NCBI GenBank assembly: GCA_027618475.1
Contig: JAQCEJ010000042.1
Location: 1-42,679, forward strand
Length of the DNA stretch: 42,679 nucleotides
Source of the DNA: Planctomycetota bacterium
GTDB lineage: Bacteria > Planctomycetota > Planctomycetia > Planctomycetales > Planctomycetaceae
Reading direction: 5' to 3'
Positions 35,517 through 42,679 of this stretch are shown piece by piece. The notes under the pieces are model-generated. The model did not search any database and had not been told where the DNA came from. It was given only the letters and a program-made list of their open reading frames with translations. The translations under genes were made by a program, and so were the position numbers. The number at the start of each line of letters is the position of its first letter. Position 1 is the first letter of the stretch.

Positions 35517-38132
35517 TCACTTCGCCGTCAATCGTTGTCGAAACCGCTGTAGCGTTTCTAATGCCAGCGACGGGGAGAGATGCTCCAGATCGAGTTCGCG
35601 AATTTCATCTAGTAACGGATGCTGATCGGCAGCAAATAGCGACAGTTGGCGTTGCTTTTTGAATGACGATGCACGACCGGGAATATGCGTTCGTCCCGTT
35701 TCGTCGACATGATCGGATTCGAGTGTGTTGAGTACGATTCGGGCTCGTTCGATCACATCTGCGGGAATGCCCGCCAGGCGAGCAACATGAATGCCATAGC
35801 TCTTGTCGGCGGCTCCCTCGACGATCTGGTGCAGGAACACGATCTGTTCGTCCTGTTCGTGAACGGCCACATTCCAGTTGCGAGCTCGAGGCAATGATGA
35901 TGTTAACGTTGTCAATTCATGATAATGTGTAGCAAACAGCGTACGACTGCCAACAACATCGTGAAGATATTCGGTGACGGCCCATGCGATTGAAATTCCG
36001 TCATACGTACTCGTGCCGCGGCCGATTTCGTCGAGAATAACGAGACTCTTGTCAGTTGCCGAGTTGAGAATGCGGGCTGTCTCGGTCATTTCGACCATAA
36101 AGGTACTCTGCCCTTTGCTGAGTTCGTCGCTGGCTCCTACACGGGCAAAGATTCGATCGGCGACGCCGATTCTCGCCGAGGTTGCGGGTACGAACGAGCC
36201 GATCTGAGCCATGAGCGTAATCAGCGCCGCTTGGCGGATGTATGTGCTCTTCCCCGCCATGTTCGGGCCGGTGATGATCTGAATCGTGCCGGATTTGTTT
36301 CCGAGGCGAATATCGTTAGGGACAAATCGACCGCTCGGTTGCAATCGATCAAGCACCGGATGCCGGCATTGTACGACGTCCAGAATCGGTTCTTCGACCA
36401 ACTCGGGTCGACAGTACCGTTGCCTTAAGGCAAGTATTGAGAATGAAACAAGCACATCGATTTCGGCGAGCACTTCGGCTGATTGCTGAATCCTTGCAGC
36501 GTGTTGTGCGACTCGTTCGCGAAGCGCCTGAAAGAGTTCCTGCTCCCAGCGAAGGCCCCGTTCCTCCGCGCGGAGGACTTTTTCTTCATACTCTTTCAGC
36601 GCGGGGGTAATGAAGCGTTCCTGATTTTTCAGCGTTTGCTTGCGGATGTAATCCGGAGGAATCTTTGAGGCCTGCGAGGCCGTGACTTCGAGGTAATACC
36701 CAAAGACCCGGTTGAAACCGACTTTGAGGTTCGGTATTCCTGTGCGCGCCGATTCTTCGGCCTGGTAACGGGCGATCCATTCTTTTCCGCCTCGGGCGAG
36801 ACCGCGAAGTTCGTCGAGTTCAGCGTGAAATCCTTCGCGAATGACTCCACCGTCGGAGACCTGCAAAGGTGGGTCTTCGACAATCACGGTTTCTATGTCG
36901 GCGCGAACTTCAGCACATAAATCAAGTTGTCGCTCGAGATGATTAATCCGTTCGGTTTGTCGACCGGAAATTTTCGCCTTCAGCCGCGGCAATAGAGCGA
37001 GCGATTTCGCCAGCGATGCCAGATCACGCGGATGAGCCCGGCCGGTAGCGATGCGTGCCGTTAGTCGCTGCAAATCGTACGTGTGCGACAACGTCTCTTT
37101 CAATTCACGGCACAAGTTGGGATCCTGCATAAATTCATCGACGGCGTTGAGTCGTTGTGATATTTTGTCGATGTTCGTCAGCGGGTTAGCCAGCCATTCG
37201 GCGAGCAATCGGGCCCCCATAGGGGTGACGGTCTCGTCAAGAATCGACAGCAGGCTGCCGTCTCGCGATCCCTCTCGTAGCGTGTGAACAATTTCAAGGC
37301 TCCGCCGAGTCGCATCGTCCATTTTCAGTGTATCGGCGCGGTGATACGTCTCGATGCGGTTGATGTGTCCGAGAGAACCTTTTTGTGTTTCTTTGAGATA
37401 TTCGAGCAACACACCGGCGGCAGTAATGCCGGGACTTTCAGGTGTGAGATCGAAGCCAGTGAGCGTACTCGTGCCGAAGTGTTGCATCAACCGTGACTGA
37501 CAATGCTCTTTTGAAAAGCACCACAGTGGTCGTTCGGTGCAGAGCCACGTCGATCCAGCAAGTGAGTTCGGCTGGAGTTCCTTGGGGTGATAACTCTCTG
37601 GGACGAGCACTTCTACGGGACGGATGCGGGACAATTCGTCGGCAAGTTCGTCGAGCTTCAAATCGCAAGTGAGAAACCGTCCTGTCGATAAGTCCAGCCA
37701 GGCCAGGCCGATACAATTGGGAGTCGGACAGACGCAGGCGAGAAAATTGTTCTGCCGGGGATCAAGCAGATTTTCGTCGGTAAGTGTACCTGCGGTGACG
37801 ACCCGTGTTACCTCGCGACGGACAAGGCCCTTGGCTTCCTTCGGGTCTTCCACCTGCTCGCAGATGGCGACTCGTTGGCCCGATTGAATTAACTTCTGCA
37901 GATATTGGTCGAGGGCATGATAAGGAAATCCCGCCATCGGCACAGGACTGGGCGAATTTTTGTCGCGACTGGTTAACGTCAATCCCAGAATTCGCGAGGC
38001 GATTTGTGCGTCTTCGTAGAACAACTCATAGAAATCTCCCATACGAAACAGCAGCAGAGTCCCCGGGTTCTGGCCTTTGACTTCCAGATACCGTTCCATC
38101 ATGGGGGTCAGTTTGGCGGCGGTCTCGGGCAT
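35517..38132 (-). CDS. mutS: DNA mismatch repair protein MutS
   Basis: 871 aa, full length for MutS1. It recognises mispairs and small loops and starts methyl-independent or MutL-dependent repair. The N-terminal mismatch-binding motif is GDFYELF (F34 and E36, Phe-x-Glu). Connector, lever and clamp regions follow without gaps. The C-terminal ATPase has [13 protein letters not shown] (Walker A), [29 protein letters not shown] (Walker B with signature) and [11 protein letters not shown]. No truncation is visible. It lies 16 bp behind prs on the same strand, so the two probably share a transcript. No mutL is in the window. Confidence 0.97.
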   Translation of the reverse strand: MPETAAKLTPMMERYLEVKGQNPGTLLLFRMGDFYELFYEDAQIASRILGLTLTSRDKNSPSPVPMAGFPYHALDQYLQKLIQSGQRVAICEQVEDPKEAKGLVRREVTRVVTAGTLTDENLLDPRQNNFLACVCPTPNCIGLAWLDLSTGRFLTCDLKLDELADELSRIRPVEVLVPESYHPKELQPNSLAGSTWLCTERPLWCFSKEHCQSRLMQHFGTSTLTGFDLTPESPGITAAGVLLEYLKETQKGSLGHINRIETYHRADTLKMDDATRRSLEIVHTLREGSRDGSLLSILDETVTPMGARLLAEWLANPLTNIDKISQRLNAVDEFMQDPNLCRELKETLSHTYDLQRLTARIATGRAHPRDLASLAKSLALLPRLKAKISGRQTERINHLERQLDLCAEVRADIETVIVEDPPLQVSDGGVIREGFHAELDELRGLARGGKEWIARYQAEESARTGIPNLKVGFNRVFGYYLEVTASQASKIPPDYIRKQTLKNQERFITPALKEYEEKVLRAEERGLRWEQELFQALRERVAQHAARIQQSAEVLAEIDVLVSFSILALRQRYCRPELVEEPILDVVQCRHPVLDRLQPSGRFVPNDIRLGNKSGTIQIITGPNMAGKSTYIRQAALITLMAQIGSFVPATSARIGVADRIFARVGASDELSKGQSTFMVEMTETARILNSATDKSLVILDEIGRGTSTYDGISIAWAVTEYLHDVVGSRTLFATHYHELTTLTSSLPRARNWNVAVHEQDEQIVFLHQIVEGAADKSYGIHVARLAGIPADVIERARIVLNTLESDHVDETGRTHIPGRASSFKKQRQLSLFAADQHPLLDEIRELDLEHLSPSLALETLQRFRQRLTAK

Positions 38133-38148
38133 CGAGGCAGATTTCCGT

Positions 38149-39165
38149 TCAAACTCTAGTGCCAGGGAACAACATGCTCACGCTTGTCCGTTCGTGAATC
38201 GACCGAATTGCTTCGGCAAATACGTTGGCCACCGAAATGATCTGAAACTTCTCGGGGAGCGGTTCGACTCCACATTCGATAGTGTCGGTGACGAACATTT
38301 GTTTGATCACGCTGTCCTGAATCCGTGATGCGGCCCCTTGTGAGAGCACACCGTGTGTGACGGCGGCGTAGATGTCTTTTGCGCCCCGCCGCTTAAGTAC
38401 CTCAGCCATAGCGATGAGCGTTCGACCGGTTATTGTAAAATCATCGACGAGGATGACATTTTTCCCTGTGACTTCACCGATGACTTCGAGAACCTCTACT
38501 GTTTCGGTATGGTCGGTTCTTTTCTTGTTGCCGATGACCACGGGAACCGACATGAGTTTGGCGAAATCGGAGGCATCCTTCGCGAATCCGATATCGGGAC
38601 TACAGACGACCAGATCGGGAATCTGCAGAGACCTCAGATGTGCACAGATTACGTGTCTACCATACAAATGATCAACGGGTACACTGAAAAATCCCTGGAT
38701 TTGCGGACTGTGCAGGTCCATTGTCAGTACGCGGTCGGCACCGGCCGCTTCGATGGCGTCAGCACAGACGCGGGCGCGGATCGAAACGCGAGGTTCGTCC
38801 TTTTTGTCCCCTTTGGAGTAACTGAAGAAGGGAATCACGGCGGTCACATGTTCGGCACTGGCACGCTTGAGGGCATCAATCCAGAACAAGAGTTCCATGA
38901 AGTTATCGTTCACCGGGTAATGATTTCCCTGAATGATAAATGTATCTCGCCCGCGCACATTCTCAAGAATTTGAACGAAAACGTTTCCTTCGCTGAAGAG
39001 ATGCGCCTTACAAGGGCAAAGAGTGACCCCCAATCGGTCGGCAATCGCCTTTGACAAGAGTGGATTCGCCGATCCCGCAAGAATGCAAAGGTCTCCCTGC
39101 GGAGCCTGAAATGGGATAGGGCGCGGACCTTCCGCACTCGAAGATGATGGTGGGAACGATGTCAT
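38149..39165 (-). CDS. prs: Ribose-phosphate pyrophosphokinase (PRPP synthase)
   Basis: 338 aa from the ATG at 39165; a TTG at 39183 is open but lacks support. It makes PRPP from ribose 5-phosphate and ATP for purines, pyrimidines, histidine, tryptophan and NAD. Seen: the N-terminal [18 protein letters not shown] and [24 protein letters not shown] (metal/ATP site) and [20 protein letters not shown]. The PRPP-binding loop is [20 protein letters not shown], different from the usual DDMIDTAGT form, although the DD pair, the Gly and the Thr remain. It is probably a divergent bacterial enzyme rather than an inactive one. Operon with mutS; a promoter-like pair lies upstream at 39257-39284. Confidence 0.93.
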   Translation of the reverse strand: MTSFPPSSSSAEGPRPIPFQAPQGDLCILAGSANPLLSKAIADRLGVTLCPCKAHLFSEGNVFVQILENVRGRDTFIIQGNHYPVNDNFMELLFWIDALKRASAEHVTAVIPFFSYSKGDKKDEPRVSIRARVCADAIEAAGADRVLTMDLHSPQIQGFFSVPVDHLYGRHVICAHLRSLQIPDLVVCSPDIGFAKDASDFAKLMSVPVVIGNKKRTDHTETVEVLEVIGEVTGKNVILVDDFTITGRTLIAMAEVLKRRGAKDIYAAVTHGVLSQGAASRIQDSVIKQMFVTDTIECGVEPLPEKFQIISVANVFAEAIRSIHERTSVSMLFPGTRV

Positions 39166-39256
39166 TTCACGTCGGTTTCTCAACGGAGGGCTACGACTGA
39201 ACGGATGCGAACGGCGCGAATTTCGGTCAGGCAGAGATAGTATCTACCCGTACTTC

Positions 39257-39284
39257 ATCATAGCGAACCTTTGTGTGAACTCAA
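39257..39284 (-). promoter_or_regulatory. Sigma-70-like promoter for prs-mutS
   Basis: On the minus strand TTGAGT (39284-39279) and TATGAT (39262-39257) are separated by 16 bp, with transcription likely near 39250. That leaves a leader of about 85 nt before the prs ATG at 39165. Confidence 0.5.
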
Positions 39285-39488
39285 GGAAGCAAACGCCACA
39301 CTCCAGCAACATGGGCAAGGATTAGGATTTTACGATCGAAGATGACGTATGAATACGACAAACTGACGATTTTGGCGGTTAATTTGTTCGCGCAATGACG
39401 GAATCTAGCAACAATAATAGTAGCCGCACTGATTGTAGAAAGTTTTTCAACCGCCGCGAATTGGACAGTCTTGTCTCACATTGCTACA

Positions 39489-39572
39489 ACTGGTTTTATG
39501 ACCCGGATGTCAACAAGAATAGCGACGGCACGATTCGAATCGCTTCACTTGTCAGCGGGTTATGAATCAGTT
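39489..39572 (+). repeat. 84-nt inverted-end element, copy 2
   Basis: It starts ACTGGTTTTATGACCC and ends GGGTTATGAATCAGTT, 84 nt in total, the same length and ends as the copy at 98-181. The ends can pair as a roughly 15-bp stem with one bulge and some G-T pairs. A 12-bp palindrome, CGATTCGAATCG, lies near the centre (39531-39542). It is located 98 bp upstream of the MqnA/MqnD-family gene. Confidence 0.55.
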
Positions 39573-39669
39573 TGAGGTGGGGCAACGAGAACAACGAATA
39601 CGCTGCACAACGGCGGTATTTGAAATAATGACCGATTTGATTGCTGTTTAAGGAGAGTTGAGACCTGTC

Positions 39670-40521
39670 ATGAATCCTGCTGACACGATGAAAATTCATG
39701 TAGGGCACAGTCCCGATCCGGACGATGCATTCATGTTTCATGCACTCACGAATGGCTGCATCGAAACCGGTCGCTATCAGTTTACGCATCAGTTGCAAGA
39801 CATCGAAACGCTCAATCACCGGGCGCTGCGTGGCGAGTTGGAACTGACCGCCGTCAGCATCCATGGTTATGCATACATGACTGACACCTACGCCCTTTGC
39901 TCATGCGGCGCCAGCATGGGGGACAATTACGGCCCCATGGTCGTCGCGAAATCTCCCGGAACGATCGACGATCTTCGCGGGAAAACGATCGCCATCCCCG
40001 GTAAACTAACGACGGCATTTCTGACGTTACAACTCTTGCTCAAGAACGATTTTCAATACGAAATTCATCCTTTCGATGAGATTCTCAATCTCGTCGAACA
40101 GGGCCGCGTCGATGCCGGGCTCATCATACACGAGGGACAGTTGACATATGCCCGGCAGGGATTGCATTTGATTGTTGATCTGGGTAAGTGGTGGCACGAC
40201 CAAACCGGACTGCCGCTACCTCTGGGAGGGAATGCCATCCGGAAAGATCTTGGCACGCAGACAATGCTTGAAGTTACCACGCTGCTACGACAGAGTATCG
40301 AATACGCTCTAGGACATCGTGATGAAGCACTTGCCTACGCCCTGAAATACGGGCGAGATCTCGATCGAGATAAGGCCGATGAATTCGTAGGAATGTATGT
40401 GAATCATTATACGCTGGATTTTGAAGACAAAGGCCGCGAAGCGGTGAAGTTACTGCTCCAACGTGGCTTTGAAGCGGGACTGATTCCTCAACCCGTTGAA
40501 GTGGAATTCATCACGGGATAA
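39670..40521 (+). CDS. mqnD: MqnA/MqnD-family menaquinone (futalosine-pathway) protein
   Basis: 283 aa from the ATG at 39670. An AGGAG lies 14 nt upstream, rather far; TTG 39658 and ATG 39688 are alternatives. The family fold resembles periplasmic binding proteins but the enzyme is cytoplasmic. MqnD forms 1,4-dihydroxy-6-naphthoate from cyclic dehypoxanthinyl futalosine. Seen: GHSPDPDDAFMFHAL, in place of the SPCPNDTF of the Thermus type; LQDIETLNHRALRGELELTA; GDNYGPMVVAK; DAGLIIHEGQLTY; and TGLPLPLGGNAIRKDLG. MqnD is favoured, but MqnA or a related binding protein cannot be excluded. No other mqn gene is in the window, so this step is isolated from its pathway. Confidence 0.78.
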   Translation: MNPADTMKIHVGHSPDPDDAFMFHALTNGCIETGRYQFTHQLQDIETLNHRALRGELELTAVSIHGYAYMTDTYALCSCGASMGDNYGPMVVAKSPGTIDDLRGKTIAIPGKLTTAFLTLQLLLKNDFQYEIHPFDEILNLVEQGRVDAGLIIHEGQLTYARQGLHLIVDLGKWWHDQTGLPLPLGGNAIRKDLGTQTMLEVTTLLRQSIEYALGHRDEALAYALKYGRDLDRDKADEFVGMYVNHYTLDFEDKGREAVKLLLQRGFEAGLIPQPVEVEFITG

Positions 40522-40553
40522 GTGAAATCTCAAGAAAAGTGAGGTCTTCACAT

Positions 40554-40576
40554 TCTTCCTCCTTCTGAGAGGAAGA
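40554..40576. terminator. Hairpin downstream of mqnD
   Basis: TCTTCCTC and GAGGAAGA form an 8-bp perfect stem with a 7-nt loop, 32 bp after the mqnD stop. With the second hairpin at 40590-40616 it may end transcription, although a clear T-run is missing. Confidence 0.4.
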
Positions 40577-40589
40577 TGTCGTAGACTTT

Positions 40590-40616
40590 GCGAGGGGTTT
40601 CAGCGAAACGCCTCGC
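40590..40616. terminator. Second hairpin downstream of mqnD
   Basis: GCGAGGGGTTTC and GAAACGCCTCGC form a 12-bp stem with one G-G mismatch and a 3-nt loop (AGC). It is the strongest stem in this gap. Confidence 0.45.
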
Positions 40617-40647
40617 ACTGGTGATAGAGAATAGAAAAACGAAAAGG

Positions 40648-40684
40648 CACCCTCGCTTCGGTTTCCTGCTGGAGGGAGAGGGTG
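40648..40684 (+). promoter_or_regulatory. Possible RBS-masking hairpin before the SDR gene
   Basis: CACCCTC at 40648-40654 can pair with GAGGGTG at 40678-40684. The loop contains GGAGGG (40671-40676), the apparent ribosome-binding site, and the right arm contains the GTG at 40682. It could reduce initiation there, or it may simply be a GC-rich palindrome. Confidence 0.25.
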
Positions 40685-40696
40685 AAAGAGACGCAC

Positions 40697-41491
40697 ATGA
40701 CAACCCCTTCTGCTGCGGAGTATCTGCTCAAACTCTTTGGACTCTCTGGAAAAACGGCTATTGTCATCGGCGGTACGGGTGTCTTAGGTGGGGCGATTGC
40801 ACAGGCGCTCGCTTCGGCCGGCGCACACACGGTTCTCGTCGGACGAAATGCCGATCGTGGAAAAGATGGGGTTGATGCGATCCATAAGAATGGAGGGAGT
40901 GCAGAATTCATCTCCGCCGATGTCTGTCGGCGCAGCGAACTGCAATCGCTGATCGACACACTGACCCAAACCGGCAAGTCGATTGACATCGTCGTCAACG
41001 GTGCAGGCGTGAATTCACCGACGCCGTTCTTGGAGATCACCGACGAGGAGTGGGACCGCATTTTCAACGTCAATCTCACGAGCGTCAGAGTCAGTTGTCA
41101 GATATTCGGCGAGCAGATGCTCAAACAGAAGAGCGGTTCGATCATCAATATTGCCTCACTAAGCGGTATTACTCCGCTTTCGCGTGTATTCACATATTCG
41201 GCGACGAAGTCTGCCGTCATCAATCTCACGAAAAATCTGGCTCGCGAATGGGCCGAGCAGGGTGTGCGGGTCAATTCACTCTCCCCCGGTTTTTTTCCAG
41301 CAGAACAGAATCGCAAAGTCCTGACTGCCGAGCGCGTCTCCCGCGTGATGCAGCATACGCCCATGAATCGATTCGGTGAACCCGACGAACTTGCCGGTGC
41401 GGTCTTGTTATTGGCCTCATCTGTCGCAGGAAGTTTTATCACGGGAGAGAACCTCGTCGTCGACGGTGGTTTCTCGTCGATGACGATCTAG
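40697..41491 (+). CDS. Short-chain dehydrogenase/reductase
   Basis: 264 aa from the ATG at 40697; a GTG at 40682 with a better-spaced GGAGG site would add five residues and may be the true start. Cytoplasmic NAD(P)-dependent oxidoreductase with a Rossmann fold. The coenzyme site is GGTGVLGGAIAQAL, VVNGAGVN carries the NAG-type motif, and the catalytic Ser is in NIASLSGI, with Tyr and Lys in YSATKSAVINL. Further segments are VRVNSLSPGFFPAEQN and GENLVVDGGFSS. This pattern is close to sugar-acid SDRs such as gluconate 5-dehydrogenase and fructuronate reductase, but the substrate is not determined. It stands alone, with a hairpin-rich gap before it. Confidence 0.9.
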   Translation: MTTPSAAEYLLKLFGLSGKTAIVIGGTGVLGGAIAQALASAGAHTVLVGRNADRGKDGVDAIHKNGGSAEFISADVCRRSELQSLIDTLTQTGKSIDIVVNGAGVNSPTPFLEITDEEWDRIFNVNLTSVRVSCQIFGEQMLKQKSGSIINIASLSGITPLSRVFTYSATKSAVINLTKNLAREWAEQGVRVNSLSPGFFPAEQNRKVLTAERVSRVMQHTPMNRFGEPDELAGAVLLLASSVAGSFITGENLVVDGGFSSMTI

Positions 41492-41569
41492 CATCTGAAG
41501 CAGTACACGTCACAATGCGCAGACATTGTGTGGCAAATGATTACAATGCTCATCGCTGATGTGGTTTCC

Positions 41570-42334
41570 TCATTCCGAGGGAGAAGGCGGCGGGGTCAAG
41601 CTGGCCAGGCACTCTTCCGGTGGACGCAGGTGAAAATCGACAACCAGCGGCAGATGATCTGATGCCTGACGTGTGAGTGACGTTCTCACCACACGGGCTT
41701 GATGAATGTGCATTTCGCCCCGGAAAAAGGCTTTATCGAGCGAACCTACCGCCATGTATGCGGGAAACGATCGAAACCGCGACGCCGGCGATGTGGCGTC
41801 TCGAAAATCATGCACGGCAAAGATACGATCAGCCAACGTGTTTCTCCAGTCGTTGAAATCGCCGGCAATAAGTGTCGGGTGATGAGCGCTCTCTTGAAAC
41901 AAACGGTGAGATAAGAGGTGTCCGACCTGCCAATGCCGTTCCAACTCACTGAGTCCCAGATGCCAGTTGACGACATGCATGGTTCCTTCGGGAGTCTCTA
42001 TCACTGCCATTTGCGCGCCGCGTGGTTTCTTATGATTAAATTGTAACGAAATCTGGTGATGCGCCACCATTGGCCAACGCGACAATAGAAAGTTTCCGTA
42101 ACCTCCTTCACTTAACGGAACATTCAATTGGTACAGATGATGTTGTGAATTGAAATATTCGGCGAGGAGATGGGGTTGATTGTGATATCGCGATCGTCGT
42201 ACTTTGCGATCGACCTCCTGCAAACAGATCACATCGGGGTTTTCGGCTTCGATGACGGCAAGAATACGATCGAGTCGATACCGCCGGTCACGGCCACCGA
42301 TTCCTTTGTGAATGTTGTAACTGAGTAATCGCAT
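41570..42334 (-). CDS. Endonuclease/exonuclease/phosphatase-family protein
   Basis: 254 aa. A metal-dependent hydrolase with the fold shared by exonuclease III, DNase I and sphingomyelinases. Motifs in order: LLSYNIHKG (Asn), VICLQEVD (Glu), VVNWHLGL (His), LIAGDFNDW (Asp-x-Asn), SLDKAFFRG and ASDHLPLVVDF (Asp-His). The complete set suggests an active enzyme. There is no signal peptide, so it is cytoplasmic. The substrate is open: DNA repair, phospholipid and inositol-phosphate hydrolases all have this fold, and the short form resembles bacterial proteins acting outside DNA repair. It converges on the SDR gene with a 78-bp gap. Confidence 0.85.
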   Translation of the reverse strand: MRLLSYNIHKGIGGRDRRYRLDRILAVIEAENPDVICLQEVDRKVRRSRYHNQPHLLAEYFNSQHHLYQLNVPLSEGGYGNFLLSRWPMVAHHQISLQFNHKKPRGAQMAVIETPEGTMHVVNWHLGLSELERHWQVGHLLSHRLFQESAHHPTLIAGDFNDWRNTLADRIFAVHDFRDATSPASRFRSFPAYMAVGSLDKAFFRGEMHIHQARVVRTSLTRQASDHLPLVVDFHLRPPEECLASLTPPPSPSE

Positions 42335-42679
42335 CCGTTAGCACCTTCAACGGAGAAACTTGTTGTAATCCGGTTGACGACCGTTCAAAAGATCAATTTG
42401 CTGCGAGAGAAATGACAACCCCTTGGTCATATGCCGATTATTCAAAGCAGATCATTATGGGATGGCCTACCGGGAAAATGAATAGAACTGGTTTCATAAC
42501 CCGGTTGGCGATGCATCGAGCAATTGGAGAATATGACATCCAGCGAGGTGTCGGAAGTCATCTCGGGGTTTTCACCGTTCTGTTTCAACAAACCCTTCAT
42601 CCATTTTTCACCTCAGGGCGATCGCCTTTTTCACAATATCCCATCCACTCAGGGTGGCGGGGGCGCACCGCGCAGCGGA
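42335..42679. other. Right-edge intergenic region with repeats
   Basis: This 345-bp region lies upstream of the preceding minus-strand gene. Position 42487 carries ACTGGTTTCATAACCC, identical over 16 nt to the end of the element at 98-181 and near-identical to the one at 39489. Its second end is only weakly recognisable (AATATGACATCCAGC, 42530-42544). GGCGATCGCC at 42618-42627 is a perfect palindrome. Positions 42652-42663 are the reverse complement of 1-12. A plus-strand frame from 42478 is open to the edge but has no recognisable content. Confidence 0.55.
42652..42679. repeat. Half of a palindromic repeat at the window edge
   Basis: GGGTGGCGGGGG (42652-42663) followed by 16 nt to the edge would, if joined to the first bases of the window, form a perfect 12-bp hairpin. 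This suggests that both edges lie in copies of one intergenic palindrome, where an assembly could not continue. Confidence 0.5.

Larger units (their letters stand above)
39166..39669. other. Intergenic region between prs and the MqnA/MqnD-family gene
   Basis: This 504-bp region contains the prs promoter (39257-39284, minus) and copy 2 of the 84-nt element (39489-39572). Two short frames overlap here: 39395-39565 (56 codons, ATG) and 39562-39651 (29 codons, ATG). They are linked by an ATGA overlap and the second ends just before an AGGAG at 39651. Neither has a ribosome-binding site or a recognisable family, so I do not call them as genes; they are noted in the findings. Confidence 0.5.

Noticed and set aside
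38353-39054. Plus-strand open frame of 233 codons
   Set aside because: Antisense to prs; it has no family features.
39531-39542. CGATTCGAATCG, resembling a tRNA T-loop
   Set aside because: No acceptor stem, anticodon arm or D-loop fits around it; it is better explained as the central dyad of the repeat element.
42618-42627. GGCGATCGCC palindrome (HIP1-like core)
   Set aside because: I noticed only this one copy, so it gives no support for an enriched motif.
42478-42679. Plus-strand frame open to the window edge
   Set aside because: It crosses two repeats, has no ribosome-binding site and no recognisable sequence.

Overview
The window reads as a stretch of a planctomycete chromosome. The best evidence is a set of families concentrated in that phylum: a DUF1559 pilin-like protein with an H-x9-DG tail, a PSCyt1/DUF1549/DUF1553 protein followed by a DUF1501 protein, and an ECF sigma factor paired with an unusually long membrane anti-sigma protein. 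The hpnC/hpnD squalene genes and a futalosine-pathway menaquinone gene fit the same picture. Composition looks moderately GC-rich, and many genes lack a clear Shine-Dalgarno site. No tRNA, rRNA, CRISPR array, insertion sequence or prophage was recognised. Both edges lie in intergenic repeats: the first 12 bases are the reverse complement of 42652-42663, so the sequence probably ends where an assembly broke at a repeat family.

Layout. 288-2282: panC and lgt. 2446-4990: ECF sigma factor and anti-sigma protein, converging on sppA (5026-6060, minus). 6602-8233: secreted protein with two YHS-like modules. 8488-10397 (minus): hpnC-hpnD. 10623-12035: der. 12239-15380: tight three-gene set (DUF1559, small lipoprotein, TPR lipoprotein). 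15403-22481 (minus): overlapping addB-addA. 22613-24100: S41 protease. 24145-30106: secreted PSCyt1/DUF1549/DUF1553 protein, Tat-exported DUF1501 protein, aldo/keto reductase and secreted alpha/beta hydrolase. 30424-35477: glcD-glcE-glcF and a HAD phosphatase. 35517-39165 (minus): prs-mutS. 39670-40521: MqnA/MqnD-family protein. 40697-41491: SDR oxidoreductase. 41570-42334 (minus): endonuclease/exonuclease/phosphatase-family protein.

How the genes work together. glcDEF with the HAD phosphatase looks like a phosphoglycolate-to-glyoxylate salvage unit. addAB and mutS are DNA repair genes. hpnCD makes hydroxysqualene, and the usual third gene, hpnE, is absent from the window. lgt serves the many lipoproteins expected in this lineage, two of which are encoded here. 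The sigma/anti-sigma pair beside sppA suggests an envelope response.

The least explained signal is a small dispersed element. Two copies (98-181 and 39489-39572) are both exactly 84 nt, with conserved 16-nt inverted ends around an unconserved middle. A third copy of one end lies near 42487. I found no convincing new multi-gene system. The most unusual items are this element, the repeat arms at the edges, the degenerate YHS doublet, and motif variants in Prs and AddB.
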